Assembly: GCA_013297985.1 (NCBI GenBank)
Contig: JAAFIY010000002.1
Location: 1 to 64,000 of the forward strand
Length of the DNA: 64,000 bases
Origin: Comamonadaceae bacterium
GTDB taxonomy: Bacteria; Pseudomonadota; Gammaproteobacteria; Burkholderiales; Burkholderiaceae_C
Direction: 5' to 3'
Made by a program: the position numbers and the translations under genes
Shown: piece by piece, positions 52,002 through 61,674 of the stretch
How the letters are laid out: each line of letters begins with the position of its first letter
How positions within the stretch are numbered: position 1 is the first letter of the stretch
Notes under the pieces: model-generated
Database searches by the model: none
Told to the model about the DNA's origin: nothing
What the model saw: only the letters and a program-made list of their open reading frames with translations

Positions 52002-52946
52002 CTATGCTGAGATCGAGAAAACGGCCTTGCCCAAAGTGCCAGCGGCTTTCACTTCCGCATAGGTGGATTTGAACTCTGACCACTGGGCTGTCTTGCCGAT
52101 GACGAGATCCATCCAATCGCGGGCGTAATCGGCCACTGTGGTCAGCTTTTCTTGCGTGGGTTTCATCACCAAGATTTTGCGTTTGCGCGCTGAAAAGATG
52201 TTGTGGATGGCGCCAGCGGCCATTGATTTCGGGTCAGGCAGGGTGTTGACATAGGTGGCGCTTGGCTTCATCAAAGCCATCGCCTGCGCAAAGGGAAGTT
52301 TGTCCGATAGGTCAATGACTACGTCGAAGCGCTGGGCCAGCTGTTGAAGCGGGGTGGTGGAGTAATCCACCACAAAGTCGCTTTTGAGTTTCTTTGCCAG
52401 GCCTATCCCGCGCCTGCTCACCACGGCTGTGACGATAGCCCCCCGGCGTTTGGCAATTTGCATCAGAAGGGTGCCGATCCCCCCACCGGCGCCGTTGATC
52501 AGAATTTCGCTGCCTTCGTGAACTGAGGCCAAATCGTCCAGGATTTGTAAGGCCGATGTGCCGGAAATGGGCAAGGCTGCAGCCTCCACAAACGACAGGT
52601 TCGGCGGCTTGATCTGAATTTGCTCCACCTTGGCCACCACTTGCTCGGCCAAGGCACCGCCTTTAAACGCCTCCAGCATCCCGAAAACGGCGTCGCCTAC
52701 CTGAAAGCGTGTGACCGAGCTGCCCAGTTGCGAGACCACGCCCGAGAACTCGATGCCGATCCCGCGCGGAAACTTCGACCCGGTCATGAGCTTCATCTGA
52801 CCCTCCAGAATCTTCCAGTCCAGCGGGTTGATGGCCGTGGCCTTGACATCGACCAACACTTGCCCTGCAGCAGGCGTGGGCGTGGGCCGATCCACCATTT
52901 CGAGGTCGTTGAAGCTGCCGTAGCGGTTGTAGATGATCTGTTTCAT
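52002..52946 (-). CDS. NADPH:quinone reductase-like medium-chain oxidoreductase
   Basis: 314 residues from the ATG at 52946 (MKQIIYNRYGSFNDLEMVDR). MDR fold with VDVKATAINPLDWKILEGQM, GIEFSGVVSQLGSSVTRFQV, and the nucleotide-binding motif INGAGGGIGTLLMQIAKRRG. The zinc ligands of alcohol dehydrogenases are absent, so it is of the zinc-free quinone oxidoreductase type. Substrate unknown. It is divergent from a LysR gene with 109 bp between starts, probably its regulator. Confidence 0.88.
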   Translation of the reverse strand: MKQIIYNRYGSFNDLEMVDRPTPTPAAGQVLVDVKATAINPLDWKILEGQMKLMTGSKFPRGIGIEFSGVVSQLGSSVTRFQVGDAVFGMLEAFKGGALAEQVVAKVEQIQIKPPNLSFVEAAALPISGTSALQILDDLASVHEGSEILINGAGGGIGTLLMQIAKRRGAIVTAVVSRRGIGLAKKLKSDFVVDYSTTPLQQLAQRFDVVIDLSDKLPFAQAMALMKPSATYVNTLPDPKSMAAGAIHNIFSARKRKILVMKPTQEKLTTVADYARDWMDLVIGKTAQWSEFKSTYAEVKAAGTLGKAVFSISA

Positions 52947-53055
52947 GGGTGCGCTTTCGCTTCTGGCCAATGGGTGAAAGCTGTCAATGTAGGTCGTTCT
53001 AAAACAAACATCTATATCGACAATCTAGACGCATTGTTCTGATAATGGAACGATC

Positions 53056-53943
53056 ATGAACCTCATCGCACTGGCTGACTTCAACCTGGTGGCGACCCAT
53101 GGGGGCTACGCGGTCGCCAGTCGGACCGCCCAGCGACCCAAGGCGACGCTGTCGCGCCACGTGGTTGAGCTAGAGCAAAGCCTGGGTGTGCGCCTAATCG
53201 AGCGGGTGGGGCGATCTTTCCGACTGACTGAGGAGGGGCGTGCCTTGCACGCGCGCACCAAAGACCTACTGGGAGAGATCGAAGAAGTAGCTGGCGACAT
53301 TTCGTCTGCGCGCGGGCAACCTCGGGGCAAATTGCGCGTGAGCGTGCCCGTTACTTTCGGGCACGTGGCGATGGGACGCGTGGCCACCGAGTTTGTTGCC
53401 CGCTATCCAGACATTGAGCTGGAGGTGACGATTGACGACCGGCTGGTGGATCTGATTGAAGAAGGCTACGACGCGGTGATTCGCGTCAACCCAAGCCCCA
53501 GCAGCGATCTGGTGGGGCGATGCTTTTATCGCGATCAACTGGTGATCGTCGCGCCCCCCACGCTTGCCCGACCGGCGGCCAGCCAAGAACCGCTGGCCGA
53601 TGCGGCAACACCAGCCGTGGTGGGCCTGCGTGCCAACCCGCTTGACACATGGACAGCGGTCGATGGCGGTTCGCGCTTCAGCTTTTTGAGACGAGCCGCT
53701 CTTCGCTTACCCGTGCCGCTGATGGTCCGCGACGCGGTCTTGGCAGGTGCTGGCGCGGCAATCTTGGGGCGAGACTTGGTGAGATCCGATATTGCGGGGA
53801 AGCGGCTGGCTTGCTGGGGCGAAGTGCCTGGCAGCGCTATTGAACTGTGGGTCTTGCACACATCGCGCCGGCTCATCAGCTCCAGAGTCGCTTGCTTCTC
53901 GCAGTTTCTTTGCGAACAGCGCAATGTCATGCGCCGAGAATGA
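53056..53943 (+). CDS. LysR family transcriptional regulator
   Basis: 295 residues with winged HTH (MNLIALADFNLVATHGGYAV, KATLSRHVVELEQSLGVRLI, ERVGRSFRLTEEG) and a LysR substrate-binding domain (GKLRVSVPVTFGHVAMGRVA, FVARYPDIELEVTIDDRLVD). The HTH carries an unusual RTAQRPKATLSR sequence instead of the common Q-P-A-vS form. Together with the divergent oxidoreductase it makes up the second segment between guaA-end copies. Confidence 0.9.
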   Translation: MNLIALADFNLVATHGGYAVASRTAQRPKATLSRHVVELEQSLGVRLIERVGRSFRLTEEGRALHARTKDLLGEIEEVAGDISSARGQPRGKLRVSVPVTFGHVAMGRVATEFVARYPDIELEVTIDDRLVDLIEEGYDAVIRVNPSPSSDLVGRCFYRDQLVIVAPPTLARPAASQEPLADAATPAVVGLRANPLDTWTAVDGGSRFSFLRRAALRLPVPLMVRDAVLAGAGAAILGRDLVRSDIAGKRLACWGEVPGSAIELWVLHTSRRLISSRVACFSQFLCEQRNVMRRE

Positions 53944-54034
53944 TGGCAACAGCGGCTAGGGGCCCGGATGATGTGCGCCACGTGCCCCGCCTCCAGCACC
54001 ACAGTCCGTTGAAGGCTGCTGGTTGTGCGGGTTC

Positions 54035-54054
54035 ACGATTGAGTGAGAGTAACG
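54035..54054 (+). other. Attachment-like site 3: degenerate copy of guaA 3' end
   Basis: ACGATTGAGTGAGAGTAACG matches the guaA end and two following bases at 18 of 20 positions. It lies in the 277-bp gap after the LysR gene and closes the second segment. Confidence 0.55.
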
Positions 54055-54220
54055 TGGCACCTCTCGCTCCTCCACTCGCGCGGTGCTCCGTGAGATCGGA
54101 GCGGCCTGATTGAATGGCGTCCACCAAGCTCATTGGTGAGTGTTCGTAAACAACGAAACTCACCTATACGCGCGCACCCGATTTTGGCTGTGATGCCAAA
54201 CTGCATCGCACCCAACAAAA

Positions 54221-56407
54221 TTAAGTCAGTTTGAAGGGAAGGCCCCGCAAACGCTGACTGGTGATTGAATAAACGGCGTTGGAAATTGCTGGCGCCACCG
54301 GCGGCAAACCGACCTCTCCAATACCACCCGGGGCATTGTCGCTAGGCATGACTTTTACATGGATGCGTGGCGTTTCGTTGACCCGCAATACCGGATAGTC
54401 GTGAAAATTGCTCTGCTGAAATTCGCCGTTGACCACAGAGAGCTTTTCTTTCAACGCAGCAGATACGCCCCACACCGCGCTGCCTTCGATCTGGCGCGCC
54501 ACGTTGCCAGGTTGCAAGACAATGCCGCAATCCACGGCGCTCCAAATATCATGCACCACAATGTCGCTGGCGTTGACGGACACATCCACGATCATTGCGC
54601 AGTGTGTATTCCAAATATCAGAGTATGCCAGTCCAAGTGCGCGGTTGCGCTTTGCTTTGCCGCCGTCCCACTTGGCCATTGCAGCCACCTCGCGCAGCAC
54701 GGCTTGTGCCCGTGGTTGCTTTGTAAGAAGGCCCAAACGGTATTCAAGGGGGTCTTTATTGGCCTGGCGGGCAAGCTCATCTATCATGGATTCAATGGCG
54801 AACTTGGTATAGCCGCCACCTACCGCTCGCCAAAACCCCACATCGACTCCGCGTTGCTCTCGCAGATACTGGGCGAGTCGATGATCGACGCCATAGTTAA
54901 TTTCAAAACCTTCGCAAACTGGCTCATCTTTTCCGCCAGCGCCCGTCAGCGCGTCTGGGGCGAAGCGGCCAAAGATCGATTCCCCGACCATTTTGTGTTT
55001 GACGGCCACAAGGTTGCCTTGCGCATCCACACCGGCGGAAATGTGTTGCGCCATCATGGGGCGCAGTTTGTCGCCCATCACGTCGTCTTCGCGCGACCAA
55101 ACCGCCTGCACCGGTGTGCCGGGCATGGCTTTCGCAAGGAGCACCGCATCGAGCACGAAATCAACCTCGATCCGGCGGCCGAAAGCGCCGCCCATCAGTG
55201 GGGTGTGGACCGTGATGTCGTCTGCCTTGAAGCCGCCAAGCGGCGAGCTGGACGCGCCGATCACGGTGGTGGGTGCCTGCGACGGAGCCCATACCTCAAG
55301 CCTGCCGTTGCGCACCCAGGCGGTGGCGTTCATCGGCTCAAGGCATACATGCGACACGTGCTCGCAGGTGTAGGTGGCTTCGATGCGCTTGGCCGCTGAC
55401 TTCAGCGTCTGCTCGGTGTCGCCGTGCGACCCCATAACGACGCCGGCGTCCGTTGTGTCTTGTGCCCGGCCAACAAATTCAGCAAGGGCCTTATCGGTGG
55501 AGTAGCTGCGGGCTTTTGAAGTCTGAGTCCAAACCACCTTCAGTGCGCGCTTGGCCTGAAACGCGGTCCACGTGTTGTCGGCGACTACGGCAACACCGTA
55601 GGGCAAACGTATGACGTTTCGCACACCCTTCATTGCCCTTGCGGCGGCGTCGTCAAATGACACGGGCGTTTCCCCATGCACCGGCGCACGTAGAACCGAG
55701 GCGTAGAGCATGCCGGGCAGGCGTTGATCGATGCCAAACTTGGCTTGCCCAGTGACCTTGGCAAAGCCATCAACCCGCGCCACGTCTTTGCCAATCAAGC
55801 GAAAGTTCGCGGGTTGCTTGAGCTGGGATCGCTCAACAACGGGGATCGTTGACGGCGCGGTGGCGAAGGTCGCAATTTCACCGTAGCTCAGCCTGCGCCC
55901 GGTTGCAGCGTGGAGGCAGGCGTGCGCGACAGTGCTCACCTCTTGGGTGGGTACACGCCACTTTGCGGCTGCATTGGCAATTAACACTGCGCGGGCTTGC
56001 GCGCCAGCCATTCGCATGGGCTCCCAATACCCTTGCACAGTACGCGATGCACCGGTGATCATGGCGCCGCCAAACAAGGGATTGCCTAAACTTCTCGCAT
56101 TACCGCCCGCCTGCACGACTGCTTGCACCACTTTGCACTGCGCCCAATCTAAGTCCATCTCTTCCGCAATGATGAGGGGCACCGCAGTCATGACCCCTTG
56201 GCCAAATTCCGAGACAGGCGATACCAATGTCACGCCTCCGTCTGATGCAATAGTCATCCATAAACTAGGCGAGAAGTTTTTGGTCGCCGGTTGGGGTGTC
56301 GCATCGCTCGTTGCGCAGCCCGCAAAGGTCACTGATATAGAAAAAGCGCCAACGCCCACTAAAAAGCTGCGGCGCGATTCGCTTTGTGGTAAGTGATTTG
56401 TTTTCAT
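54221..56407 (-). CDS. Molybdopterin-binding subunit of a xanthine dehydrogenase-family oxidoreductase (IorB-like)
   Basis: 728 residues. The N-terminus has a Tat motif (ESRRSFLVGVGAFSISVTFA) ending in a lipobox-like FAGC. The molybdenum-binding core shows SPVSEFGQGVMTAVPLIIAE, MGGAFGRRIEVDFVLDAVLL, and the catalytic Glu in GGIGEVGLPPVAPAI. The architecture is that of isoquinoline 1-oxidoreductase beta subunits, periplasmic enzymes that hydroxylate aldehydes or N-heterocycles. The [2Fe-2S] subunit gene lies 8 bp upstream. No cytochrome c subunit gene or XdhC-type maturation factor is seen nearby. Confidence 0.88.
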   Translation of the reverse strand: MKTNHLPQSESRRSFLVGVGAFSISVTFAGCATSDATPQPATKNFSPSLWMTIASDGGVTLVSPVSEFGQGVMTAVPLIIAEEMDLDWAQCKVVQAVVQAGGNARSLGNPLFGGAMITGASRTVQGYWEPMRMAGAQARAVLIANAAAKWRVPTQEVSTVAHACLHAATGRRLSYGEIATFATAPSTIPVVERSQLKQPANFRLIGKDVARVDGFAKVTGQAKFGIDQRLPGMLYASVLRAPVHGETPVSFDDAAARAMKGVRNVIRLPYGVAVVADNTWTAFQAKRALKVVWTQTSKARSYSTDKALAEFVGRAQDTTDAGVVMGSHGDTEQTLKSAAKRIEATYTCEHVSHVCLEPMNATAWVRNGRLEVWAPSQAPTTVIGASSSPLGGFKADDITVHTPLMGGAFGRRIEVDFVLDAVLLAKAMPGTPVQAVWSREDDVMGDKLRPMMAQHISAGVDAQGNLVAVKHKMVGESIFGRFAPDALTGAGGKDEPVCEGFEINYGVDHRLAQYLREQRGVDVGFWRAVGGGYTKFAIESMIDELARQANKDPLEYRLGLLTKQPRAQAVLREVAAMAKWDGGKAKRNRALGLAYSDIWNTHCAMIVDVSVNASDIVVHDIWSAVDCGIVLQPGNVARQIEGSAVWGVSAALKEKLSVVNGEFQQSNFHDYPVLRVNETPRIHVKVMPSDNAPGGIGEVGLPPVAPAISNAVYSITSQRLRGLPFKLT

Positions 56408-56415
56408 TTGATGCC

Positions 56416-56871
56416 TTACGCTGCTTTCGCCACACGCTCAATAGCCGCAATGATTTGGTTGTATGTGCCACAGCGGCAAATGTTGCCCGCCATGTGCTCA
56501 ACGATTTGAGCGCGCGAAGGCGTCTTGTTTTTCTCGAGGAGCGCCGCTGCCTGCATGATCTGCCCGCTTTGGCAATAGCCGCACTGTGGTGCCTGCTCAA
56601 TGATCCAGGCTTTTTGTAGAGGATGATCTCCCTTAGGCGATAGCCCTTCAATCGTGGTAACCTTTTTGCCTACCAGCATTGAGGTCGGCGTTACACAAGC
56701 CCTGACAGGTTGTCCGTCCACGTGTACCGTGCATGCACCGCATTGCGCCAAACCGCAGCCAAATTTAGTGCCCGTCATATTGAGCACGTCGCGCAATACC
56801 CAAAGAAGCGGCGTGGATGGCTCGGTATCAACCGAAACAGTTTTGCCATTGATCGACAGCGGTATCGCCAT
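56416..56871 (-). CDS. [2Fe-2S] subunit of the molybdenum hydroxylase (IorA-like)
   Basis: 151 residues from the ATG at 56871. The first cluster is bound by [20 protein letters not shown] and RAC; the second by [17 protein letters not shown] and [15 protein letters not shown]. It passes electrons from the molybdenum site. It has no signal of its own and is probably exported with the Tat-bearing large subunit. First gene of the two-gene unit, divergent from an araC-type gene. Confidence 0.93.
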   Translation of the reverse strand: MAIPLSINGKTVSVDTEPSTPLLWVLRDVLNMTGTKFGCGLAQCGACTVHVDGQPVRACVTPTSMLVGKKVTTIEGLSPKGDHPLQKAWIIEQAPQCGYCQSGQIMQAAALLEKNKTPSRAQIVEHMAGNICRCGTYNQIIAAIERVAKAA

Positions 56872-57026
56872 AGTTGACTCCTGATAGAACAAATAAAATG
56901 ATAAACATGAGCGTGTGGGTGCGCCTGCCAGTTCCTTCGCGACGCATGCCAATACCTCCAAAGTTGACGGCGCTGGGCCGGGGCGCAGGCGCGCCCTGCT
57001 AGTCTTTTGGGCTACAGGAGGAGTGC

Positions 57027-57914
57027 ATGTACCTATCGCGTCTTAAAGAACTGTGCGACTACCACTACGTAGAACAACGCAGTGAAGCGCAGCCCCTGCC
57101 TGGGCTGTCGGTTTTTTGCCGGGTGGCCCCCAGCGCGATGGAGGGCTGGATGTACGAACCGGTGCTGTGCCTGGTCGTGCAAGGCAGCAAGGTGGCTTCG
57201 ACCGGCGTTCAGACGGTAGATCTCCAGCCCGGCGACGCGCTGATCGTGAGTCACGACTTGCCCGTGGTTTCACAGATCACCACGGCCTCTGCGCAGCAGC
57301 CCTACCTTGCGGTGATCCTTGCGTTCGATCTGCAACTGCTTCACAGCCTCACCGACGACGTCGGTCAGTTGCCGCTGTCCAACGTCGGCGCGCGGTCCAT
57401 GTGCAAAGGCCCGGCTGAAGCAGCCTGGCTTGAGCCTTTGGTCAGGTACTTCGAGTTGATGGGTAGCCAGTCAGATGCGAAGGTGCTCGGCCCTTCGACC
57501 TTGAGAGAAATTCACTACCGGCTACTGCTGTCTCCGATGGGAGCGATGTTGCGCAACCTCTTGGTGGCAGATGGACATGCGAGTCGGGTTGCCAAGGCGA
57601 TCCGCCAGCTGAGGTCCCAATATCGCCTGCCGTTGAAGGTCCCAGATCTGGCCAGAACGGCCGGAATGAGCGCCTCGTCGTTCCACGAACACTTCAAGGC
57701 CATCACCGGAACGACGCCACTCCAGTACCAAAAAGACCTGCGATTGATTGAAGCCCAAGCCTTGCTGAAAACGCTAAGCCACACCGTGTCGGAGGCTGCC
57801 TATGTGGTGGGCTACGAAAGCCCAAGCCACTTCAGTCGCGACTTCAGCCGAAAGTTTGGCGTGCCCCCCAGTCGCGGGGCAAGCTCGTCGGATGCCGACC
57901 GCGCAGCGCGTTGA
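57027..57914 (+). CDS. AraC family regulator with AraC-N (cupin) domain
   Basis: 295 residues. The N-terminal AraC_N domain ([40 protein letters not shown]) is followed by two HTH motifs ([20 protein letters not shown] and [20 protein letters not shown]). AGGAGGAG directly before the ATG supports the start. It is divergent from the molybdenum hydroxylase genes across 155 bp and probably controls them in response to an aldehyde or aromatic substrate. Confidence 0.9.
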   Translation: MYLSRLKELCDYHYVEQRSEAQPLPGLSVFCRVAPSAMEGWMYEPVLCLVVQGSKVASTGVQTVDLQPGDALIVSHDLPVVSQITTASAQQPYLAVILAFDLQLLHSLTDDVGQLPLSNVGARSMCKGPAEAAWLEPLVRYFELMGSQSDAKVLGPSTLREIHYRLLLSPMGAMLRNLLVADGHASRVAKAIRQLRSQYRLPLKVPDLARTAGMSASSFHEHFKAITGTTPLQYQKDLRLIEAQALLKTLSHTVSEAAYVVGYESPSHFSRDFSRKFGVPPSRGASSSDADRAAR

Positions 57915-58283
57915 ATTGGGCGTTGCGTCGGCCTTCAACGGCAGCCTTGGGCGTGGCGCGTCGCAACCCCAACCCACCGAATCCTCCCGGGACCGCCCGG
58001 CACCAATGTGCGACGCCGCTGTGTGCCGCTGGGCGATCAGCATGCACGCTGGAGCTCGGAGCCCGAGCCACTCGATTCCAAACTAAAACTTTGGTTTTTC
58101 ATAGGCATTAGGCGCATTGCGTTGGGCTGCTCCGGGCCCTAAAGTTCACTCATCGGGTTTGAGTTGATCTAAGAGGTATTTGAACTTTTCACGGTGAGCC
58201 GACCAAGTTTAGTTATTGAATTGATCAGATAACCAGATGAAATTCTTAGCCTCTGCGCCGCCCCAAAACACTTAGGAACTGCC
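57915..58283. other. Intergenic region after araC-type gene
   Basis: 369 bp without a credible gene. The first half is GC-rich and looks like decayed coding DNA. A weak hairpin CCAAACTAAAACTTTGG followed by TTTTT at about 58078-58098 may end the araC-type transcript. The last 120 bp are AT-richer and probably hold the promoter of the next gene. Confidence 0.4.
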
Positions 58284-58835
58284 ATGGACAAAACCGCTGC
58301 CGCAATGATCGAAAACATGTTGGCCAAGACGGGTCATTCATTAGATGAGTGGAAAAAAATCATCTCCAAAGCAAAACTAGTCAAGCATGGTGAGATCGTC
58401 AAGTTTCTAAAAGAAACCCATCAAATCACGCACGGCTATGCCTCTGAAATCGCCCTCAAAGCATTGGCGTCAGACGCCGACTCTGCCGCCGACACGGCCC
58501 CGTTGGTGGAAGCTCAGTACAAAGGCAAAGAGCATTTTAAGCCCTTGTATGAGCGTCTGATTGCTGAAGTCACCGGTTTTGGGGGCGAGTTTGAGATTGC
58601 CCCCAAAAAGACCTATGTGGCGCTGCGCCGCAAAAAGCAGTTTGTAATTCTGAATCCAGCCACCAAAACCCGGTTTGAAATTGGCTTTAATTTGAAGGGC
58701 GTTGAGCCCAAAGGCAAACTCGAAGCGGAGAAGCCCGACGGGATTTGTTCGCACAAAATCAGTTTGTCGGACATCGGCGGAATCGATGCCGAGGTTGTCA
58801 GCTGGATCCGCATGGCTTTTGACAAAGCTGCTTGA
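58284..58835 (+). CDS. DUF4287 / DUF5655 domain protein
   Basis: 183 residues. DUF4287 at about 1-65 (GHSLDEWKKIISKAKLVKHG, EIVKFLKETHQITHGYASEI) and DUF5655 at about 80-180 (KPLYERLIAEVTGFGGEFEI, APKKTYVALRRKKQFVILNP). The pair is widespread in soil and water bacteria; function unknown, and the DUF5655 part may bind DNA or nucleotides. TAGGAA precedes the ATG. It stands alone, convergent with a LysR gene. Confidence 0.85.
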   Translation: MDKTAAAMIENMLAKTGHSLDEWKKIISKAKLVKHGEIVKFLKETHQITHGYASEIALKALASDADSAADTAPLVEAQYKGKEHFKPLYERLIAEVTGFGGEFEIAPKKTYVALRRKKQFVILNPATKTRFEIGFNLKGVEPKGKLEAEKPDGICSHKISLSDIGGIDAEVVSWIRMAFDKAA

Positions 58836-59014
58836 CCTGCGTGGCTTCGACTCAGCACCCATGGGGCGGTGGCTTAGTCATTGGGTGGCCGAGGTAGGTT
58901 GATTGGGCGACTTCGTCCACCTCAACTGAGTAGGTGGTGCGGAAAAGCCAATCCGCCGCGCTGCCAGCTCTCAATTCGGTGCGATCCAGCTGGCCTGATG
59001 TTTACCCGGGCTAG

Positions 59015-59965
59015 CTAAGCCCCGACCCATTCAAAAGGTGCCAAAAGCTTTTCAGGCGAGGTGTGTAAATCCCTCTCGCCTTCAAGCTCAGCGAGAATAT
59101 AGTCTACCATGGCTCGGGTGCGCAACGGCAAATTTCTTCGGCTCGGGTAATATAAATAGGAAATCAGATCCATGCTAATTGATGAGGTGAGCACCGGAAC
59201 CAGGCGACCTAGTCGAATTTCCGGCATCACCAAAGGCAAAGGCAGGCAAACCAATCCAACGCCGTGTTGCCCAGCAGTCAGCAACGCGGAGAAATCATTC
59301 AGACAGAGATTGCCGTTAAGCTCTGCATTCAGTTTTTGGTCCAAATTGTTTAGAAACCACGGCATAGGCTGCTGGCTGCCGATGCGTGAAAACCGCAGGC
59401 AGTTGTGCTGGCGTAGATCTTCAAGCGCGGAGGGTGCACCTCGCAGACGAAGGTATTCTGGGCTTGCGCACACCACAAATGGCAGGGGTGCGATCGGGCT
59501 CGCGACCAGGGAACTGTCTTTCATGTACCCCACGCGAATACCGATGTCGTAGGCCTGCGCCACCATACTGCTAACGGCATCGTCCAGGTGAAGTTCAACT
59601 TGCACCCGTGGATGCATGCCATGAAATCGCTCCACGATTGGCAGTACGTAGCCAGTGGCCAAGGGGGCAGCGCAGGTCACCCGCACCAAGCCTGAGAGCG
59701 ACTTGTGACTGTTCTCAATCACCGCCTGCGCGGCTTCGAGCTCGCGCAGCGGGCCCAGGCACTGCTTGTAGAACTGGTGGCCTTCAGCAGTCAGGCTGAG
59801 CTTGCGGGTTGTGCGCTGAAACAGCCGCACCCCTAGTTGGCGCTCGAGCGTCGCCACGTTTTTGCTCACGGCTACAGCACTCACGCCCTGCAACTTGGCC
59901 GCTGCCGCGAAGCTGCCGCAGCCAGCCACGGCCGCAAAACTGCTGATGCCTTTGAGACTTTTCAT
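59015..59965 (-). CDS. LysR family transcriptional regulator
   Basis: 316 residues from the ATG at 59965 (MKSLKGISSFAAVAGCGSFA). HTH AAAAKLQGVSAVAVSKNVAT, then LERQLGVRLFQRTTRKLSLT; C-terminal domain LVRVTCAAPLATGYVLPIVE, then GYMKDSSLVASPIAPLPFVV. Divergent from the small membrane protein gene at 60087, its probable target. Confidence 0.92.
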   Translation of the reverse strand: MKSLKGISSFAAVAGCGSFAAAAKLQGVSAVAVSKNVATLERQLGVRLFQRTTRKLSLTAEGHQFYKQCLGPLRELEAAQAVIENSHKSLSGLVRVTCAAPLATGYVLPIVERFHGMHPRVQVELHLDDAVSSMVAQAYDIGIRVGYMKDSSLVASPIAPLPFVVCASPEYLRLRGAPSALEDLRQHNCLRFSRIGSQQPMPWFLNNLDQKLNAELNGNLCLNDFSALLTAGQHGVGLVCLPLPLVMPEIRLGRLVPVLTSSISMDLISYLYYPSRRNLPLRTRAMVDYILAELEGERDLHTSPEKLLAPFEWVGA

Positions 59966-60086
59966 GTGGGTGCGCCGGGCAATTGCTAACCAAAGGTTAA
60001 GCATGATCTTACCCATCGGGCGGCTGGGCAAGTGGACTGCGTCGGCCTAGCATGGGTCTTGGTCGAACACAACGCAGGTCCAACCC

Positions 60087-60578
60087 ATGAACACACTCTT
60101 GGCCAATATTTTCTTTAGTTTGCTCGTTTTTGGCGCGGCGTATCACTGGCTATTAAAACCAATGTTGCCACGGCTGAACCCGCATACGGTGTTGATTCCA
60201 GTCTTGCTGCTGCACAGCATGCGCCACCTAGGCCTGATGTTCCTCACCACCGGCGTGGCATCCACCCAAATGCCGCCGCAATTCGCCGTTCCTGCCGCCG
60301 CAGGAGATTTCTTGGCAGCAGTGCTGGCGTTTGCAAGTGCAATGGCCATTCAGTACAAAAAAAGATTCGCAATGGCGTTGGTTTGGCTATTTACTTGGGT
60401 TGGCATCGCTGATTTTGCCATGGCGGTTGTGCTTTCGCGTTTGTATGACGCAGCTAATTACATGGGTGGGTCATATTGGATTCCGGCGTTCTGGGTGCCC
60501 ATGCTCATCGTGGGGCACGTCGCGATAATTAGGGTGCTGCGTGATATGAAGTCGAAAGGGATGACTTTCGCGCAATAG
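60087..60578 (+). CDS. Hypothetical membrane protein
   Basis: 163 residues, four or five predicted helices (LLANIFFSLLVFGAAYHWLL; VLIPVLLLHSMRHLGLMFLT; FALVWLFTWVGIADFAMAVV-like segment; AFWVPMLIVGHVAIIRVL). No family recognised with confidence; the pattern LLHSMRHLGLMFLTTGV recalls small uncharacterised proteins next to LysR genes. Divergent from LysR across 121 bp. Confidence 0.72.
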   Translation: MNTLLANIFFSLLVFGAAYHWLLKPMLPRLNPHTVLIPVLLLHSMRHLGLMFLTTGVASTQMPPQFAVPAAAGDFLAAVLAFASAMAIQYKKRFAMALVWLFTWVGIADFAMAVVLSRLYDAANYMGGSYWIPAFWVPMLIVGHVAIIRVLRDMKSKGMTFAQ

Positions 60579-60681
60579 GTTGCAGGTAACGGCGGTACCG
60601 GCGCCCAGGGCTACCTCGGTTTCCAATAGCGCAGTTCGATGGGTCGATGTCTGCGACAATTAGTTGAATGGATATTAGATA

Positions 60682-61674
60682 ATGATAATACGTCTGCTTG
60701 TTCGAATCGGTGTTGGCCTAATTTTGGTGGCCGCGGTCTTGGGGTGTGCGGGCCCATTGCCTGCTGGAGGCACCCAGCCGATTTACGACAGTTACGTGGC
60801 GCAGTTCAATCTTGAACAGCGTCCCCAGACCACAATGATCACCCGGCCCGACGGCCACCGTATACACGCCCGACAATTTGGGCTTGAGCACCAGGGTCGA
60901 TCGCCCACCCTGGTGATGATGCACGGCTTTCCAGATAACCAACATTTATACGATGCGCTGATACCAGAGCTGGCTGATCGATTTCATGTGGTGACCTTTG
61001 ATTTTCTAGGTTCGGGCCAGTCCGAAAAACCAGCAGCCCATGTCTATGACGTGTCGAGCCAACGCACTGATTTAGAGTCGGTAGTTAAGGCGCTGGGCTT
61101 GAATAGGATCGTGCCCGTGGTTCATGATCTTTCTGGTCAGGCGGGAATCGACTGGGCGCTAGACAATGAATCGCAAACTGTGGCATTGGTATTGCTGAAT
61201 ACGTATTACTCGCCCATGGTCAGTCTTGTAGCCCCGGAGGCCATCCAATTTTATTCCACACCCGGCGTATTGCGAGACATCATGGTGTGGGGTTCAATGA
61301 AATCTGGTGGAAACTTTCAGAACGGGGTGGCGAGTCAGCTGGCCAAGTTCTTTAGCAATGATGTAGCACGAGATAAATATCTTCCCATCGTCACCCACGG
61401 GGCAAGTGACATTCGTCCGGCCTTCTTTAGCTCGACTGCGCTTCTGTGGCCTGAGTTGGAGGCTAGGCGCGTCAGCGGACCGCGCTTGCAGCAATTCAAA
61501 AAGCCAGTGCATATCGTGTTCGGGGCAGATGATCCGTATCTGAATACTGGCGTAGCGGCTGAATTTACAGACCTGTTTCCCGCTGGCGCGTTACACCTGA
61601 TTTCGGGTGCGGGCCACTATGTTCAGTTGGATGCCCCACAGCGGGTCGGGCGCATCCTTCGCGAGTCTCTGTGA
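60682..61674 (+). CDS. Alpha/beta hydrolase lipoprotein with Asp nucleophile
   Basis: 330 residues. The N-terminus MIIRLLVRIGVGLILVAAVL ends in a lipobox with Cys at 22. The fold shows the oxyanion motif MMHGFPDNQHLYDALIPELA, VTFDFLGSGQSEKP, the nucleophile elbow VVHDLSGQAGIDWA, the acid in FGADDPYLNTG, and His in SGAGHYVQLDAP. An Asp in place of Ser at the elbow is typical of epoxide hydrolases and haloalkane dehalogenases (usual form HDWGG; here HDLSG). Probably membrane-anchored in the periplasm. Substrate unknown. Confidence 0.85.
   Translation: MIIRLLVRIGVGLILVAAVLGCAGPLPAGGTQPIYDSYVAQFNLEQRPQTTMITRPDGHRIHARQFGLEHQGRSPTLVMMHGFPDNQHLYDALIPELADRFHVVTFDFLGSGQSEKPAAHVYDVSSQRTDLESVVKALGLNRIVPVVHDLSGQAGIDWALDNESQTVALVLLNTYYSPMVSLVAPEAIQFYSTPGVLRDIMVWGSMKSGGNFQNGVASQLAKFFSNDVARDKYLPIVTHGASDIRPAFFSSTALLWPELEARRVSGPRLQQFKKPVHIVFGADDPYLNTGVAAEFTDLFPAGALHLISGAGHYVQLDAPQRVGRILRESL

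Noticed and set aside
54359-55399. 346-residue plus-strand frame inside the molybdenum hydroxylase gene
   Set aside because: Antisense to a complete IorB-like gene; residue composition is that of a shadow frame.
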